From positions 118,501 to 182,500 of the forward strand of contig NC_021191.1 of the NCBI RefSeq assembly GCF_000389965.1: a DNA stretch of 64,000 nucleotides, read 5' to 3'. The DNA is from Actinoplanes sp. N902-109 (lineage in GTDB: Bacteria; Actinomycetota; Actinomycetes; Mycobacteriales; Micromonosporaceae). The position numbers were made by a program, and so were the translations under genes. Every line of letters begins with the position of its first letter. Positions within the stretch are counted from its first letter, which is position 1. The notes under the pieces were generated by a model, which saw nothing but the letters and a program-made list of their open reading frames with translations, ran no database searches and was not told the origin of the DNA. Below, in pieces: positions 1-9,431 of this stretch.

Positions 1-151
1 GCTCGGTCAGCGCGATGGGCCATGAGTGCGATGCGGCACCGTGCTGGCCGGCACATGGCTTATGGCCGGCAAACGGCGGTGGGCTGGGCGAGGGGTGCAG
101 ACCTGCCCGATACGCCCGCAGGCCGCCCCGGACGCAACCGTCGGCTGAGGG

Positions 152-1000
152 TCAGGCTGAGTGGCGGGGGCGGTGGTTGCGGGGGGCCTCGTCGTCGTGG
201 TCGGGGTGGTGCTGGTTGTGGTCGGCGAACTCCTCCGCGATGCCGGCGACGGTGGCTGCTGCGACGACGCCGATGGCGGCTGCGGGGGTGGCGGGTTCCT
301 CGGGGGTGCCGGTGGCGGCGGCGCGCTTCTTGGCTTTTCGTTCGCGGAGCATCTCGATGAGGATCGGGAGGATCGAGATGAGGACGATGACGAAGACCAC
401 CGGCAGGATGTAGTGGTCGATGTTGTCGCCGATGGCGTCGTAGATCTGCTGGGCGAGCAGGTAGCCGATGAGCAGGACGCCGTCGGCCCAGAGGATGGCG
501 CCGACGATGTTCCAGATGAGGAACTGGCGGGCCGGCATGCCGAGGGTGCCCGCGACCGGGTTGAGGAAGGTGCGCACGATCGGGATGAAGCGGGCCAGAA
601 CGACCGCCTTGGCCGGGCCGAACTTCTCGAAGTAGTACTCGGCTTTTTCGACGTACTCGCGCTTGAAGAGTTTGCTGTCCTGCTTCTCGAACATGCGCTT
701 GCCGTACCTGGCGCCGAGGAAGTGACCGAGCTGGGCGCCGGCGATGGCGCACAGGGGCGCGCCGATCAGCAAACCGGCCAGGGAGATCCGCGTCCCGTCG
801 CCGAAGATCGAGTCGGCGACGGGGGACGCGGCCACACCGGCCAGGAACAGCAGCGAGTCACCCGGGAAGAAGAACCCGACGAGCAGGCCCGTCTCCGCGA
901 AGAGGATCGCCCACACGCCGATCAGCCCGAAGGTCTGCAGCAGATCCTTCGCGTTGAGCGGGTTGAACGCCAGCTGTTCGGTCAGCGCATGAAACTCCAC
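152..1000 (-). CDS. DedA family membrane protein
   Basis: Predicted 282-residue polytopic membrane protein of the DedA/SNARE-associated family, thought to act in lipid scrambling or membrane homeostasis. Visible hallmarks are the early segment AETGLLVGFFFPGDSLLF, the ARFIPIVRTFLNPVAGTLGM motif near the middle, and several hydrophobic helices. The C-terminal ~70 residues are Ala/Glu/His-rich and probably cytoplasmic. I chose GTG at 1000, which places the family N-terminus (FNPLNAKDLLQTFG) near the start. A GTG at 1057 overlapping the Pnkp stop (GTGA) is the alternative, and neither has a strong ribosome site. It lies downstream of pnkp on the same strand and may be the last gene of that operon. 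Confidence 0.85.
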   Translation of the reverse strand: MEFHALTEQLAFNPLNAKDLLQTFGLIGVWAILFAETGLLVGFFFPGDSLLFLAGVAASPVADSIFGDGTRISLAGLLIGAPLCAIAGAQLGHFLGARYGKRMFEKQDSKLFKREYVEKAEYYFEKFGPAKAVVLARFIPIVRTFLNPVAGTLGMPARQFLIWNIVGAILWADGVLLIGYLLAQQIYDAIGDNIDHYILPVVFVIVLISILPILIEMLRERKAKKRAAATGTPEEPATPAAAIGVVAAATVAGIAEEFADHNQHHPDHDDEAPRNHRPRHSA

Positions 1001-1053
1001 GGGAGGAAGGGTACCGGTCCCGTCCCAGGCGGCAGCTGTACGACTGCTGTGGA

Positions 1054-3519
1054 TCACAGCCGCGGATCGACGGGCTCGGATTCCGCCGCGAGGATGGCGA
1101 AGACCAGCTCGTGGATCCGCCACAGCGGGGCGCCCTCGGCCAGCCGGTCGAGCGCGGCCAGGCCGAGGCCGTGTTCGCGCAGCGCCAGTCCGCGCTTGCG
1201 GCCGAGGTGCCGCTGACGGAGCCGGTCGAGCTGCTCAGGCCGGGTGTATTCGGGACCGTAGATGATCCGCAGGTACTCCCTTCCCCGACATTTGACCCCG
1301 GGCTGGACAAGCCGTCCCTTCGCGTCCGTGGCGCCGAGGCCGGCGTAGGGCTTGACCACCATGCCCTCGCCGCCGCCCGCGGTCAGGTCGAGCCACCAGT
1401 CCGTCGCCGCCTGCTCGGCTGCCGGGTCGCTGAGGTCGACCACGATCCGCCGGGTGGGCGTGAACATGGCAGGGTCGGCTTCCACCAGTTTGTCCGCGAT
1501 GCCCAGGTGCCAGCCGTGGTCCTTGTCCCGGTGGCTGACCCCGGGGGCGGCCAGCACCGCGAACGGCGCGAGCGTCACGTCGGCCAGGGGGGCGTAGCGC
1601 CGATAGGCCGCCGAGTAGTCCGCGATCTCCTGCGCGCGCAGCGTGAGCCGGTCGTGCAGGGCGGTCACGTCCAGTCCCCGGGCAGCGGCCCGGTCCAGCA
1701 CGTCCAGGGCGGCGGGCAGGGCGGCCCGGCCGGCGGCGCCGACGGCGGCGTACCGGGAGCGGATCAGCTCGCCCGCCTTGGCCGACCAGGGCAGCAGCTC
1801 GGTGTCCAGCAGCAGCCAGCCGTCGTCGAGCAACCCTGCCGCCACCGCGGCGGCCCGGACCCGGGTCAGCAGGGCCCGGCTGCGTGCGGCGTCGAAGAAG
1901 GGCCGTCCGGTACGGGTCCAGATGGCGTCCCCTGTCCCGTCCTTCGAGAGGCGTACGACCGCCCGCGAACCCATGTGCTTCTCCTCGCACACCACCGTGC
2001 CGACCCCGGCCGCCCGCATGTCCGCGAACGCCGTCGACGGGTGTTCGAGGTAGCCCTCGACCGAAGCCGTCGAGCACGGTGCCATGGTCGGGGGCAGCCA
2101 GACGAGCGTCTGCGGGTCGAGCGCGAACCGGCTCATGACCTCGAGTGCGGCGGCGGCGTTCTCGGCGGCGACCGTGGTGCGCCCGTACCCGTAGTCGAGA
2201 TGCCGGCGACCGGTCACGTCCGCGAGATCCAGACCGTGGTCGTCCCGCCCGGGTGCCGCGACCAGCGGCCGGGCCGGGGCGTAGTACTCCTTGGCCGCCG
2301 GTACGGAGACGAGCTCGCGCGACGGCCAGCGCAGCGCGGTCAGCTTGCCGCCGAACACGCAACCGGTGTCGAGGCAGATCGTGTTGTTGATCCACTCCGG
2401 TGCAGGGGTGGGCGTGTGGCCGTAGACCACCGCTGCGGAGCCTCGGTAGTCGCGCGCCCACGGGTAGCGCACCGGGAGCCCGTACTCGTCGGTCTCCCCG
2501 GTTGTCTCGCCGTAGAGGGCGAAGGAACGCACCCGGCCGGACGCCCGACCGTGGTACGCCTCCTTGAGCCCGGCGTGCGCGACCACGAGCCGGCCGCCGT
2601 CGAGCACGTAATGGCTGACCAGGCCGTCGATGAAGGTGCGCACGTCCTGGACGAACTCCGGCGGCTGGGTCTCCAGCTGGGCCAGCGTCTCGGGCAGCCC
2701 GTGGGTGAGCTGCACGTTGCGGCCGTTGAGCTTGCGGGCCAGCTTCTGCTCGTGGTTGCCCGGCACGCACAGCGCCGTGCCGGCCCGCACCATGCCCATG
2801 ACCAGGCGCAGGACGCCCGGCGAGTCGGGTCCGCGGTCGACGAGGTCACCGACGAAAACCGCGGTGCGACCCTCCGGGTGTACGGCGTTGTCGTCGCTCA
2901 CCGCATAACCCAGCGTGGTCAGCAACTGCACCAGCTCGGCGTGGCAGCCGTGCACGTCACCGATGATGTCGAACGGCCCGGTGAGCTCGCGCTTGTCGTT
3001 GAACAGCTTCTCGTAGCGGATCGAAGCGGCGGCGATCTCGTCCACGCCGCGCAGCACATGCACCTTGCGGAAGCCCTCGCGGGCCAGCTGTCCCAGCGAG
3101 CGTCGCAGGTCACGGTGCATGCGGTTGAGCACCTGGCGGCCGAACGTACGGTCCGGGCGGGCCTGGGTGCGTTCCCACGCCAGCGCCTCGGGCACGTCCA
3201 GCACCACCGCCACCGGCAGCACGTCGTGCTCGCGGGCGACCTTGACCAGGCCCGCGCGGGCGTGCGGCTGCAGGTTGGTGGCGTCCACGACGGTGAGCCG
3301 GCCCGCCTTGAGACGCTTGGCCGCCACGTAGTGCAGCACGTCGAAGGCGTCGCCGGAGGCCGACTGGTCGTTCTCGTCGTCCGCCACGAGCCCGCGGAAG
3401 TAGTCGGAGGAGAGCACCTGCGTCGGCGCGAAGTGGGTGCGGGCGAAGGTGGACTTGCCGGACCCGGAGATGCCGACGAGGGCGACGAGGGCCAGTTCGG
3501 GGAGGTCGAGCTCAGTCAT
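1054..3519 (-). CDS. pnkp: Polynucleotide kinase-phosphatase (bacterial Pnkp), RNA repair
   Basis: 821 residues with the three-domain order of bacterial Pnkp. First is a 5'-OH kinase with P-loop GISGSGKS (residues 16-23). Next is a metallophosphoesterase with GDVHG (187-191), GDLVDRG (224-230) and GNHE (254-257). Last is a ligase/adenylyltransferase-like domain whose nucleophile is probably K514 in EEKHMGSR. In the studied family the enzyme heals both ends of a cut RNA and, with Hen1, reseals it. The upstream hen1 overlaps it by 4 nt (ATGA), so the two are translationally coupled. Length and domain content look complete and functional. Confidence 0.95.
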   Translation of the reverse strand: MTELDLPELALVALVGISGSGKSTFARTHFAPTQVLSSDYFRGLVADDENDQSASGDAFDVLHYVAAKRLKAGRLTVVDATNLQPHARAGLVKVAREHDVLPVAVVLDVPEALAWERTQARPDRTFGRQVLNRMHRDLRRSLGQLAREGFRKVHVLRGVDEIAAASIRYEKLFNDKRELTGPFDIIGDVHGCHAELVQLLTTLGYAVSDDNAVHPEGRTAVFVGDLVDRGPDSPGVLRLVMGMVRAGTALCVPGNHEQKLARKLNGRNVQLTHGLPETLAQLETQPPEFVQDVRTFIDGLVSHYVLDGGRLVVAHAGLKEAYHGRASGRVRSFALYGETTGETDEYGLPVRYPWARDYRGSAAVVYGHTPTPAPEWINNTICLDTGCVFGGKLTALRWPSRELVSVPAAKEYYAPARPLVAAPGRDDHGLDLADVTGRRHLDYGYGRTTVAAENAAAALEVMSRFALDPQTLVWLPPTMAPCSTASVEGYLEHPSTAFADMRAAGVGTVVCEEKHMGSRAVVRLSKDGTGDAIWTRTGRPFFDAARSRALLTRVRAAAVAAGLLDDGWLLLDTELLPWSAKAGELIRSRYAAVGAAGRAALPAALDVLDRAAARGLDVTALHDRLTLRAQEIADYSAAYRRYAPLADVTLAPFAVLAAPGVSHRDKDHGWHLGIADKLVEADPAMFTPTRRIVVDLSDPAAEQAATDWWLDLTAGGGEGMVVKPYAGLGATDAKGRLVQPGVKCRGREYLRIIYGPEYTRPEQLDRLRQRHLGRKRGLALREHGLGLAALDRLAEGAPLWRIHELVFAILAAESEPVDPRL

Positions 3520-4940
3520 CGGGTCTCCTCCTTCCGCGTGAGGATCGCCATCTGGGTGGGGCTGCCGTGGTTCTCGTCGGGATCGCCGACATTCCGGAAG
3601 CTGACCGTGTAGCCGTACGCGGCCGCCGTCCGGTCAGCCCAGCCGGCGAACTCGGCCCGGGTCCACTCGAAGCGGTGATCGCTGTGCCGCATCCCGGTCA
3701 GCCCCTCGTACAGCACGTTGTACTCGGCGTTGGGCGTGGTCACGATGACAGTCGCCGGGCGGGCATGCCCGAAGACCGCCTCCTCCAGGGCGGGCAGCCG
3801 TGGCGGGTCCACGTGCTCGATGACCTCCATCAGCACCGCGGCGTCGAAGCCCTTGAGCCGGTCGTCGCGGTACGTCAGCGCGGACTGCCACAACGTCAGC
3901 CGGCCTCGCTGCCGTTCGGGCAGCCGGTCCAGGTGCAACCGCTTGTGCGCCAGGTCCAACGCCCGCGACGACACGTCCGTACCGACGATCTCGGTGTATC
4001 GCTTGTCCTTGAGCAGGGCGCTGAGCAGCGCGCCGCCGCCGCAGCCCAGGTCGAGCACGCGGCCGGCGCCCGACTCGGCGAGCGCGGCCAGCACGGCGTC
4101 GCGGCGCTGCTCGGCCAGCGGCTGCCTGCGCACCACGGGCAGCTCGGCGTCCTCGTCGGCGGTCGTGTCCCGCGGCGCGTCCACGGTGTCCGACTCGTCG
4201 TGGTCGAGCTGGTCCAGCGCGGAAGCGGTCAGCGAGCGCCGGTGGGCCAGGTAGCGCCGGGTGATCAGAACTTTCGCCGGGTGGGCGGCCAGCCAGCCCT
4301 CACCCGCGCGCAGCAGCTTGTCGATCTCGTCCGGGGCGACCCAGTAGTGCTTGGCGTCGTCGAGCACCGGCAGCAGGACGTACAGGTGGTTGAGGGCGTC
4401 GGCGAGGCGCAGCGTGCCGGTGAGAGTCAGGTGCACGTACCCGCTGTCGCCGGCCAGCGGGTGCGCCGCCGGCAGCGTGGGATCGTCGAGCGGGATCGGG
4501 CGCGCGGTCACCTGCCAGCCGAGCGGCTCGAACAGCGCGGCCGGGTCGCCCTTGCAGCGCAGCACCGGCACGGTGATCTCCAGCGGGATCGGGGTGCCGG
4601 CCAGCTCCGGGCGGTCCCTCGACTCACCGCGCAGCGCGCTGCGGAAGACCTTGGCGAGCGCGCCGGCCAGCAGGCTCGACGCGGCGTACGGACGATCGTT
4701 GACGAACTGTCCGAGGGTGAACGAATCCGGTGCTGTCTGCTGTTTGCGGCCACCACCGAGCCGCTGTGGGTCCACGTCCAGCAGCAGCGCCGCAGTGCAC
4801 CGGTCCTCGCCGGCGTCCGGGAACAGGACGTGGGCCGTACCGGTGGGCACCTCGAAGGAGTGCGCCCGGTCAGGGTGCTTGACCAGCAGATAACCGAGGT
4901 CGGTCGCCGGTCGGTGGGTGGTTGTCACGGTGAGCAGCAC
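3516..4940 (-). CDS. hen1: Hen1 3'-terminal RNA ribose 2'-O-methyltransferase
   Basis: 474-residue bacterial Hen1. The N-terminal half (about 1-250) is the domain that activates the Pnkp ligase. After an acidic linker, the C-terminal half is a class I methyltransferase with the SAM motif VLDLGCGGG (296-303). The metal-binding EVIEH motif (about 372-376) and the downstream HSDHRFEWTR segment are Hen1 hallmarks. It methylates the 2'-OH at the break before ligation, protecting the repaired RNA from being cut again at the same place. It is first gene of the hen1-pnkp operon. ATG at 4940 gives the canonical start MLLTVTTTHRPATDLGYLL. Confidence 0.95.
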   Translation of the reverse strand: MLLTVTTTHRPATDLGYLLVKHPDRAHSFEVPTGTAHVLFPDAGEDRCTAALLLDVDPQRLGGGRKQQTAPDSFTLGQFVNDRPYAASSLLAGALAKVFRSALRGESRDRPELAGTPIPLEITVPVLRCKGDPAALFEPLGWQVTARPIPLDDPTLPAAHPLAGDSGYVHLTLTGTLRLADALNHLYVLLPVLDDAKHYWVAPDEIDKLLRAGEGWLAAHPAKVLITRRYLAHRRSLTASALDQLDHDESDTVDAPRDTTADEDAELPVVRRQPLAEQRRDAVLAALAESGAGRVLDLGCGGGALLSALLKDKRYTEIVGTDVSSRALDLAHKRLHLDRLPERQRGRLTLWQSALTYRDDRLKGFDAAVLMEVIEHVDPPRLPALEEAVFGHARPATVIVTTPNAEYNVLYEGLTGMRHSDHRFEWTRAEFAGWADRTAAAYGYTVSFRNVGDPDENHGSPTQMAILTRKEETR

Positions 4941-5128
4941 GCGCCGATGATCCCAGCGCGGCGCACCGCCCGGCGACCGATTTGCTCGGCGGTAGCGGTC
5001 CCCCGGCGCGACGGCAGGCGAACCAGGTTCTCAGGTAACGGGGTGATTACCACGGCGTTCGACGGCTGCGCGATACTGCCTGCTGGAGGACAGCCCGGTC
5101 CCGTCCCGAAGATCAAGGAGCGCTCCCG

Positions 5129-6154
<1,026 letters not shown>

Positions 6155-6164
6155 CAGCTCCACC

Positions 6165-6198
6165 GGCGGCTGGTCCTCGTCCGTGAGGGCCAGCCGCC
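6165..6198 (+). terminator. Hairpin terminator after fba
   Basis: GGCGGCTGG (6165-6173) pairs with CCAGCCGCC (6190-6198), and an inner CCTC/GAGG pair extends the stem. It begins 10 nt after the aldolase stop. No T-run follows, as is common in high-GC actinobacteria. Confidence 0.6.
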
Positions 6199-6242
6199 AG
6201 TGAGTACGATCATTACCTTCTGTTCCATCGGAGGCGGTGATC

Positions 6243-6767
6243 TTGCTCGGCATCGAGGGTTACGAACCCGAATGGCACTACGACGCCGTGGTCCTCGCCG
6301 CCGTCCACCGCCCCCGGTTCCAGCGGCTCATCGGCAAGAAGATGGTGGCCGGCTGGCTGATGTGGGACATGTCCGAGCGGTCCTGGTTCGCCGACGGCCC
6401 GGTGATCCTCGGCTTCGGTGAGACGAACGTCGAGATAACCCATCGCAAGTTCGACGAGTGTGCGATCAGCTGGGACGCGGTCGACATGAGCGCCCCGGTC
6501 GACTGGTACGGCACCGACATCCAGCTCGACTGGCGCGCGGACCCGCACGCAGCGCTGCGCAAGGTCCGCGGCAAGATCCTGCGCGAGGTCAACATCATCG
6601 AGCGCACCACCAACGCCGAGTGGCGCCCGCGCATCCTGCACGCCGTCGAGTTCCTCTTCGACCGCGGCCGGCTCGCCGTCTACAACGCCATGGACGAGAA
6701 CGGCCTCACCGACGTGCCGGAACGCGACCTCCCGATCAACAGCTGGCGCCGCGTGCACGTGGCCTGA
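6243..6767 (+). CDS. Conserved protein of unknown function
   Basis: I do not recognise this 174-residue, apparently soluble protein. It is rich in aromatic and charged residues (for example WLMWDMSERSWF and VDWYGTDIQLDW), with no signal peptide or membrane segment. A GTG at 6237 also opens the frame, but the GGAGG at 6230-6234 is only 2 nt from it and 8 nt from the TTG at 6243, so TTG is the better start. Its stop codon abuts the stop of the convergent LOG gene with no base between them. Codon use looks like a real gene. Confidence 0.7.
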   Translation: MLGIEGYEPEWHYDAVVLAAVHRPRFQRLIGKKMVAGWLMWDMSERSWFADGPVILGFGETNVEITHRKFDECAISWDAVDMSAPVDWYGTDIQLDWRADPHAALRKVRGKILREVNIIERTTNAEWRPRILHAVEFLFDRGRLAVYNAMDENGLTDVPERDLPINSWRRVHVA

Positions 6768-7952
6768 TCAGGGCTGCTGCGACAGCGCCGCCATCGCCTC
6801 GTCGATCGAGTCGGTCACCACGATCAGGTCGGACTGGTCGCCGTGCGGGGACTTCGCCAGCAGCGGCCGCAACAGGGCCTCCACCGGCAGCTCGGCCCAG
6901 TGCCCGGCATTGAGGAACACGAACGCACCGGACGGGCCGTCGGTGGCGTAGAACGTCTTGGTCGCCGCCTGGAACACCTCTTGCACCGTGCCGGCCCACC
7001 CGGGCGCGAACACGATGCCACCCCGGGAGAGGCGCAGGATCGAGTCCTCGCGGACGGCGTTGGAGAAGTACTTGCCGATCTGCCCGGCGAAGAGGTTGGC
7101 CGGCTCGTGCCCGTACAACCAGGTCGGCAGTGCCAGACCGCCATGCGTGAGCTGCGCGACCACATCGGTCGCGGCGGGGACGGGCGCCGGGAACCGCTTC
7201 CGGACGGCGAGCGCGGCCGCGGTGAACGGATCATGGTCCAGAAAAGCCGGGGCGGCGGCGAGCATGTCGATCGCCTCGCCCAGCTCCTTTTCCGAGCGGG
7301 TCGCGAAATACGCGCCGAGGTTCGCCGCTTCCATCACCCCCGGGCCGCCGCCGGTCACGATCAACCGCCCGGCTGCGGCCAGCCGGTGGGCCAGGGCCGC
7401 CGCCATCCGGTACGCCTCGGAGCCGCGCGGTTCGGCATGCCCACCCATGATGCCGATCGCCCCGCGCGTGTCGTGCGCCTCGAACCAGGCAGCCAGCGCC
7501 TTGCCGAGCGCGTTGTCGATGCCGGCGTCGTGCAACCGCTGCGCGATTGCCTCGCGCAGGTCCGGAGTGGCCCCGCCGTGCTCGACGAAGTGCTGGTAGA
7601 CGACGGTGTCGTACATGCCGGCGAATCCGCCGTCGGTGAACCCGGCGGCCAGGTCCTCCGGGGTGTAGAGCACCGCCGGGTGGGTGGGGAACGGCCGCGC
7701 GTCGAACGGCGGGACCAGGTGCGCACCGCGCCGGATCAGATCCACCTCGACCTCGGCTGACGCGAGCCGGCAACCCACGAACAGCGTGCCGCCGACCTCG
7801 ACGCCGGTGAAGTCGGGAGCGTCCTGATCCAGCCGGAGCCCCAGCACGATCAGGCCGGCGAGCGAACGCCGGGCCAGGTGGACGTCGAACTCGGCGCGTG
7901 ACTCGATCTCGAACTCGGTCGCGTCGAACGGGTGCAGGGGGTCGCCGAACAT
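6768..7952 (-). CDS. LOG family (lysine decarboxylase-like) Rossmann nucleotide-binding protein
   Basis: 394 residues. The C-terminal ~230 hold a LOG/TIGR00730-type Rossmann fold with IGIMGGHAEPRG, IVTGGGPGVMEA and a variant of the PGGxGTxxE motif (PGWAGTVQE). Classical LOG proteins release free cytokinin-type bases from nucleoside monophosphates, and bacterial members act as nucleotide phosphoribohydrolases. An extra N-terminal ~150 residues make this the long form. The substrate cannot be read from sequence. ATG at 7952 was chosen over longer in-frame options. The divergent ADP-ribosylglycohydrolase starts only 18 bp away. Confidence 0.8.
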   Translation of the reverse strand: MFGDPLHPFDATEFEIESRAEFDVHLARRSLAGLIVLGLRLDQDAPDFTGVEVGGTLFVGCRLASAEVEVDLIRRGAHLVPPFDARPFPTHPAVLYTPEDLAAGFTDGGFAGMYDTVVYQHFVEHGGATPDLREAIAQRLHDAGIDNALGKALAAWFEAHDTRGAIGIMGGHAEPRGSEAYRMAAALAHRLAAAGRLIVTGGGPGVMEAANLGAYFATRSEKELGEAIDMLAAAPAFLDHDPFTAAALAVRKRFPAPVPAATDVVAQLTHGGLALPTWLYGHEPANLFAGQIGKYFSNAVREDSILRLSRGGIVFAPGWAGTVQEVFQAATKTFYATDGPSGAFVFLNAGHWAELPVEALLRPLLAKSPHGDQSDLIVVTDSIDEAMAALSQQP

Positions 7953-7970
7953 CCCCGTAGGGTAGGCCAC

Positions 7971-8963
7971 GTGCGAAAAGCCGCGGGTTCGTTGTTCGGT
8001 CTGGCGTACGGGGACGCGCTGGGCAAGCCGACGGAGTTCCAGGACTACCCGACGATCGTGGCCACGTACGGGCCGGCCGGCCCACGCGAGCTCGCCGGCG
8101 ATCCGGCGCTGGTCACCGATGACACGCAGATGATGCTCGCCGTCGGCGAGTCGCTGGTCGCGGCGCCCGCAGTGACGCCTGCGGCGTGGGAGCCGTTGCT
8201 GCGCAAGGCATTCCTGGACTGGGCGGTCAGCCCCGACAACAACCGGGCGCCCGGGATGACCTGCCTGCGCGCCTGTGCGTTGCTGGCCGAGGGCAAGCGC
8301 TGGCAGGACGCCTCGCAGCTCCAGTCGAAGGGGTGTGGGGCGAACATGCGGGTCACCCCGCTGGGCGTGACGCCGGGGCTGACCGAGGACGACATCGCCG
8401 GGGGTGCGCAGCTGCAGGCCGGGTTGACGCACGGGCACCCGACCGGCTTGGCGGCCAGTGAACTGACTGCTCTGGCCGTACGGTGGCTGATCGACGGGGT
8501 GGACGATCTGCTGCCCCGGCTGCGCGAGCGGTGTGCCCAGCAACGCATCGTGTACCGCGAGGACTGGCTCGGTGACCTGTGGCAACGGTCCGGCGCGGCA
8601 GCACCCGCGGAATTCATCGCGCTGGGCTGGGACGAGACGGCGGCGGCGCTCGACCGGGTGTCCGCGGCGCTGCGGCGTGGCGACGTCGCGGGTGACCCCT
8701 GCCTGGCCACCGGCGCCGGCTGGATCGCCGAGGAAGCCCTCGCCACGGCCCTCTACTGCTACCTGATCTCGCCGGACGAGCCGGTGGCGGTGCTCGGGCG
8801 GGGCGCGGCCTCCTCGGGTGACTCCGATTCGATCGCCTGTCTCGCCGGGGCGTTCGCGGGCGCCTCCCTCGGCATGACGGCCTGGCCGGCGGGCTGGTCG
8901 GCGCGCATCGAGTACGCGGATCGGCTGCATGCGCTCGCATCGGCGTGCGACCCGCGGGGTTGA
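7971..8963 (+). CDS. ADP-ribosylglycohydrolase family protein (ARH/DraG-like)
   Basis: 330 residues with the ADP-ribosyl-hydrolase signatures: an N-terminal GSLFGLAYGDALGKPTEF, the metal-binding TDDTQM (about 49-54), and a C-terminal GDSDSIACLAGA (about 283-294) that supplies the second metal-site aspartates. Family members remove ADP-ribose from proteins or hydrolyse related metabolites, and the target here is unknown. GTG at 7971 places the conserved N-terminus at the start. It is probably co-transcribed with the DUF3151 gene 8 bp downstream. Confidence 0.88.
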   Translation: MRKAAGSLFGLAYGDALGKPTEFQDYPTIVATYGPAGPRELAGDPALVTDDTQMMLAVGESLVAAPAVTPAAWEPLLRKAFLDWAVSPDNNRAPGMTCLRACALLAEGKRWQDASQLQSKGCGANMRVTPLGVTPGLTEDDIAGGAQLQAGLTHGHPTGLAASELTALAVRWLIDGVDDLLPRLRERCAQQRIVYREDWLGDLWQRSGAAAPAEFIALGWDETAAALDRVSAALRRGDVAGDPCLATGAGWIAEEALATALYCYLISPDEPVAVLGRGAASSGDSDSIACLAGAFAGASLGMTAWPAGWSARIEYADRLHALASACDPRG

Positions 8964-8971
8964 ATGGGGGC

Positions 8972-9394
8972 ATGCGAAATCTTCTTCCCGAGCCTCCGGC
9001 GACGCGCCTGCCCGTCGACGAGGCCGCCGAGCAGGCGCTGGCCGCCGCCGCCCAGACCGGCACCGACGAGGCGTTCAAGGAGGTGGCGGGCCGGTTCCCG
9101 GCGTTCAGCGGGGGCTGGGCCGCGCTGGCTGAGCGTTCGCTCGCGGAGAAGCAGCCGGTGACCGCCTACGCCTACGCCCGCACGGGCTACCACCGCGGCC
9201 TGGATGCGCTGCGCCGCAACGGCTGGAAGGGCCACGGCCCGGTGCCCTGGTCGCACGAGCCCAACCAGGGCTTCCTGCGCGCGCTGCACGCCCTGTCGCT
9301 GGCCGCCGCCCAGATCGGCGAGTCCGACGAGGCTGCCCGCTGCGCCGAGTTCCTGCGCGACAGCGACCCGGCCGCCGCCGACGCCCTGTCCTGA
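8972..9394 (+). CDS. DUF3151 family protein
   Basis: 140-residue soluble actinobacterial protein of the DUF3151 type, recognised by its N-terminal NLLPEPPATRLP and the central YAYARTGYHRGLDALRRNGWKG. The function is unknown. The helix-rich sequence resembles a small TPR-like bundle. ATG at 8972 lies just after the upstream gene's stop, so the two probably form an operon. A clean hairpin follows. Confidence 0.85.
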   Translation: MRNLLPEPPATRLPVDEAAEQALAAAAQTGTDEAFKEVAGRFPAFSGGWAALAERSLAEKQPVTAYAYARTGYHRGLDALRRNGWKGHGPVPWSHEPNQGFLRALHALSLAAAQIGESDEAARCAEFLRDSDPAAADALS

Positions 9395-9402
9395 TCTCCG
9401 GG

Positions 9403-9429
9403 AGCCCGCGGGTCTTTCCCCCGCGGGCT
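9403..9429. terminator. Bidirectional hairpin terminator
   Basis: Perfect 10-bp stem AGCCCGCGGG / CCCGCGGGCT with a 7-nt loop, between the convergent ends of the DUF3151 gene (9394) and the ATPase gene (9432). A short TT follows on the plus strand. Confidence 0.75.
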
Positions 9430-9431
9430 TT

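Noticed and set aside
1111..3612. 833-residue open frame antisense to pnkp
   Set aside because: It is a high-GC shadow of the opposite-strand gene. The minus-strand frame has all Pnkp motifs.
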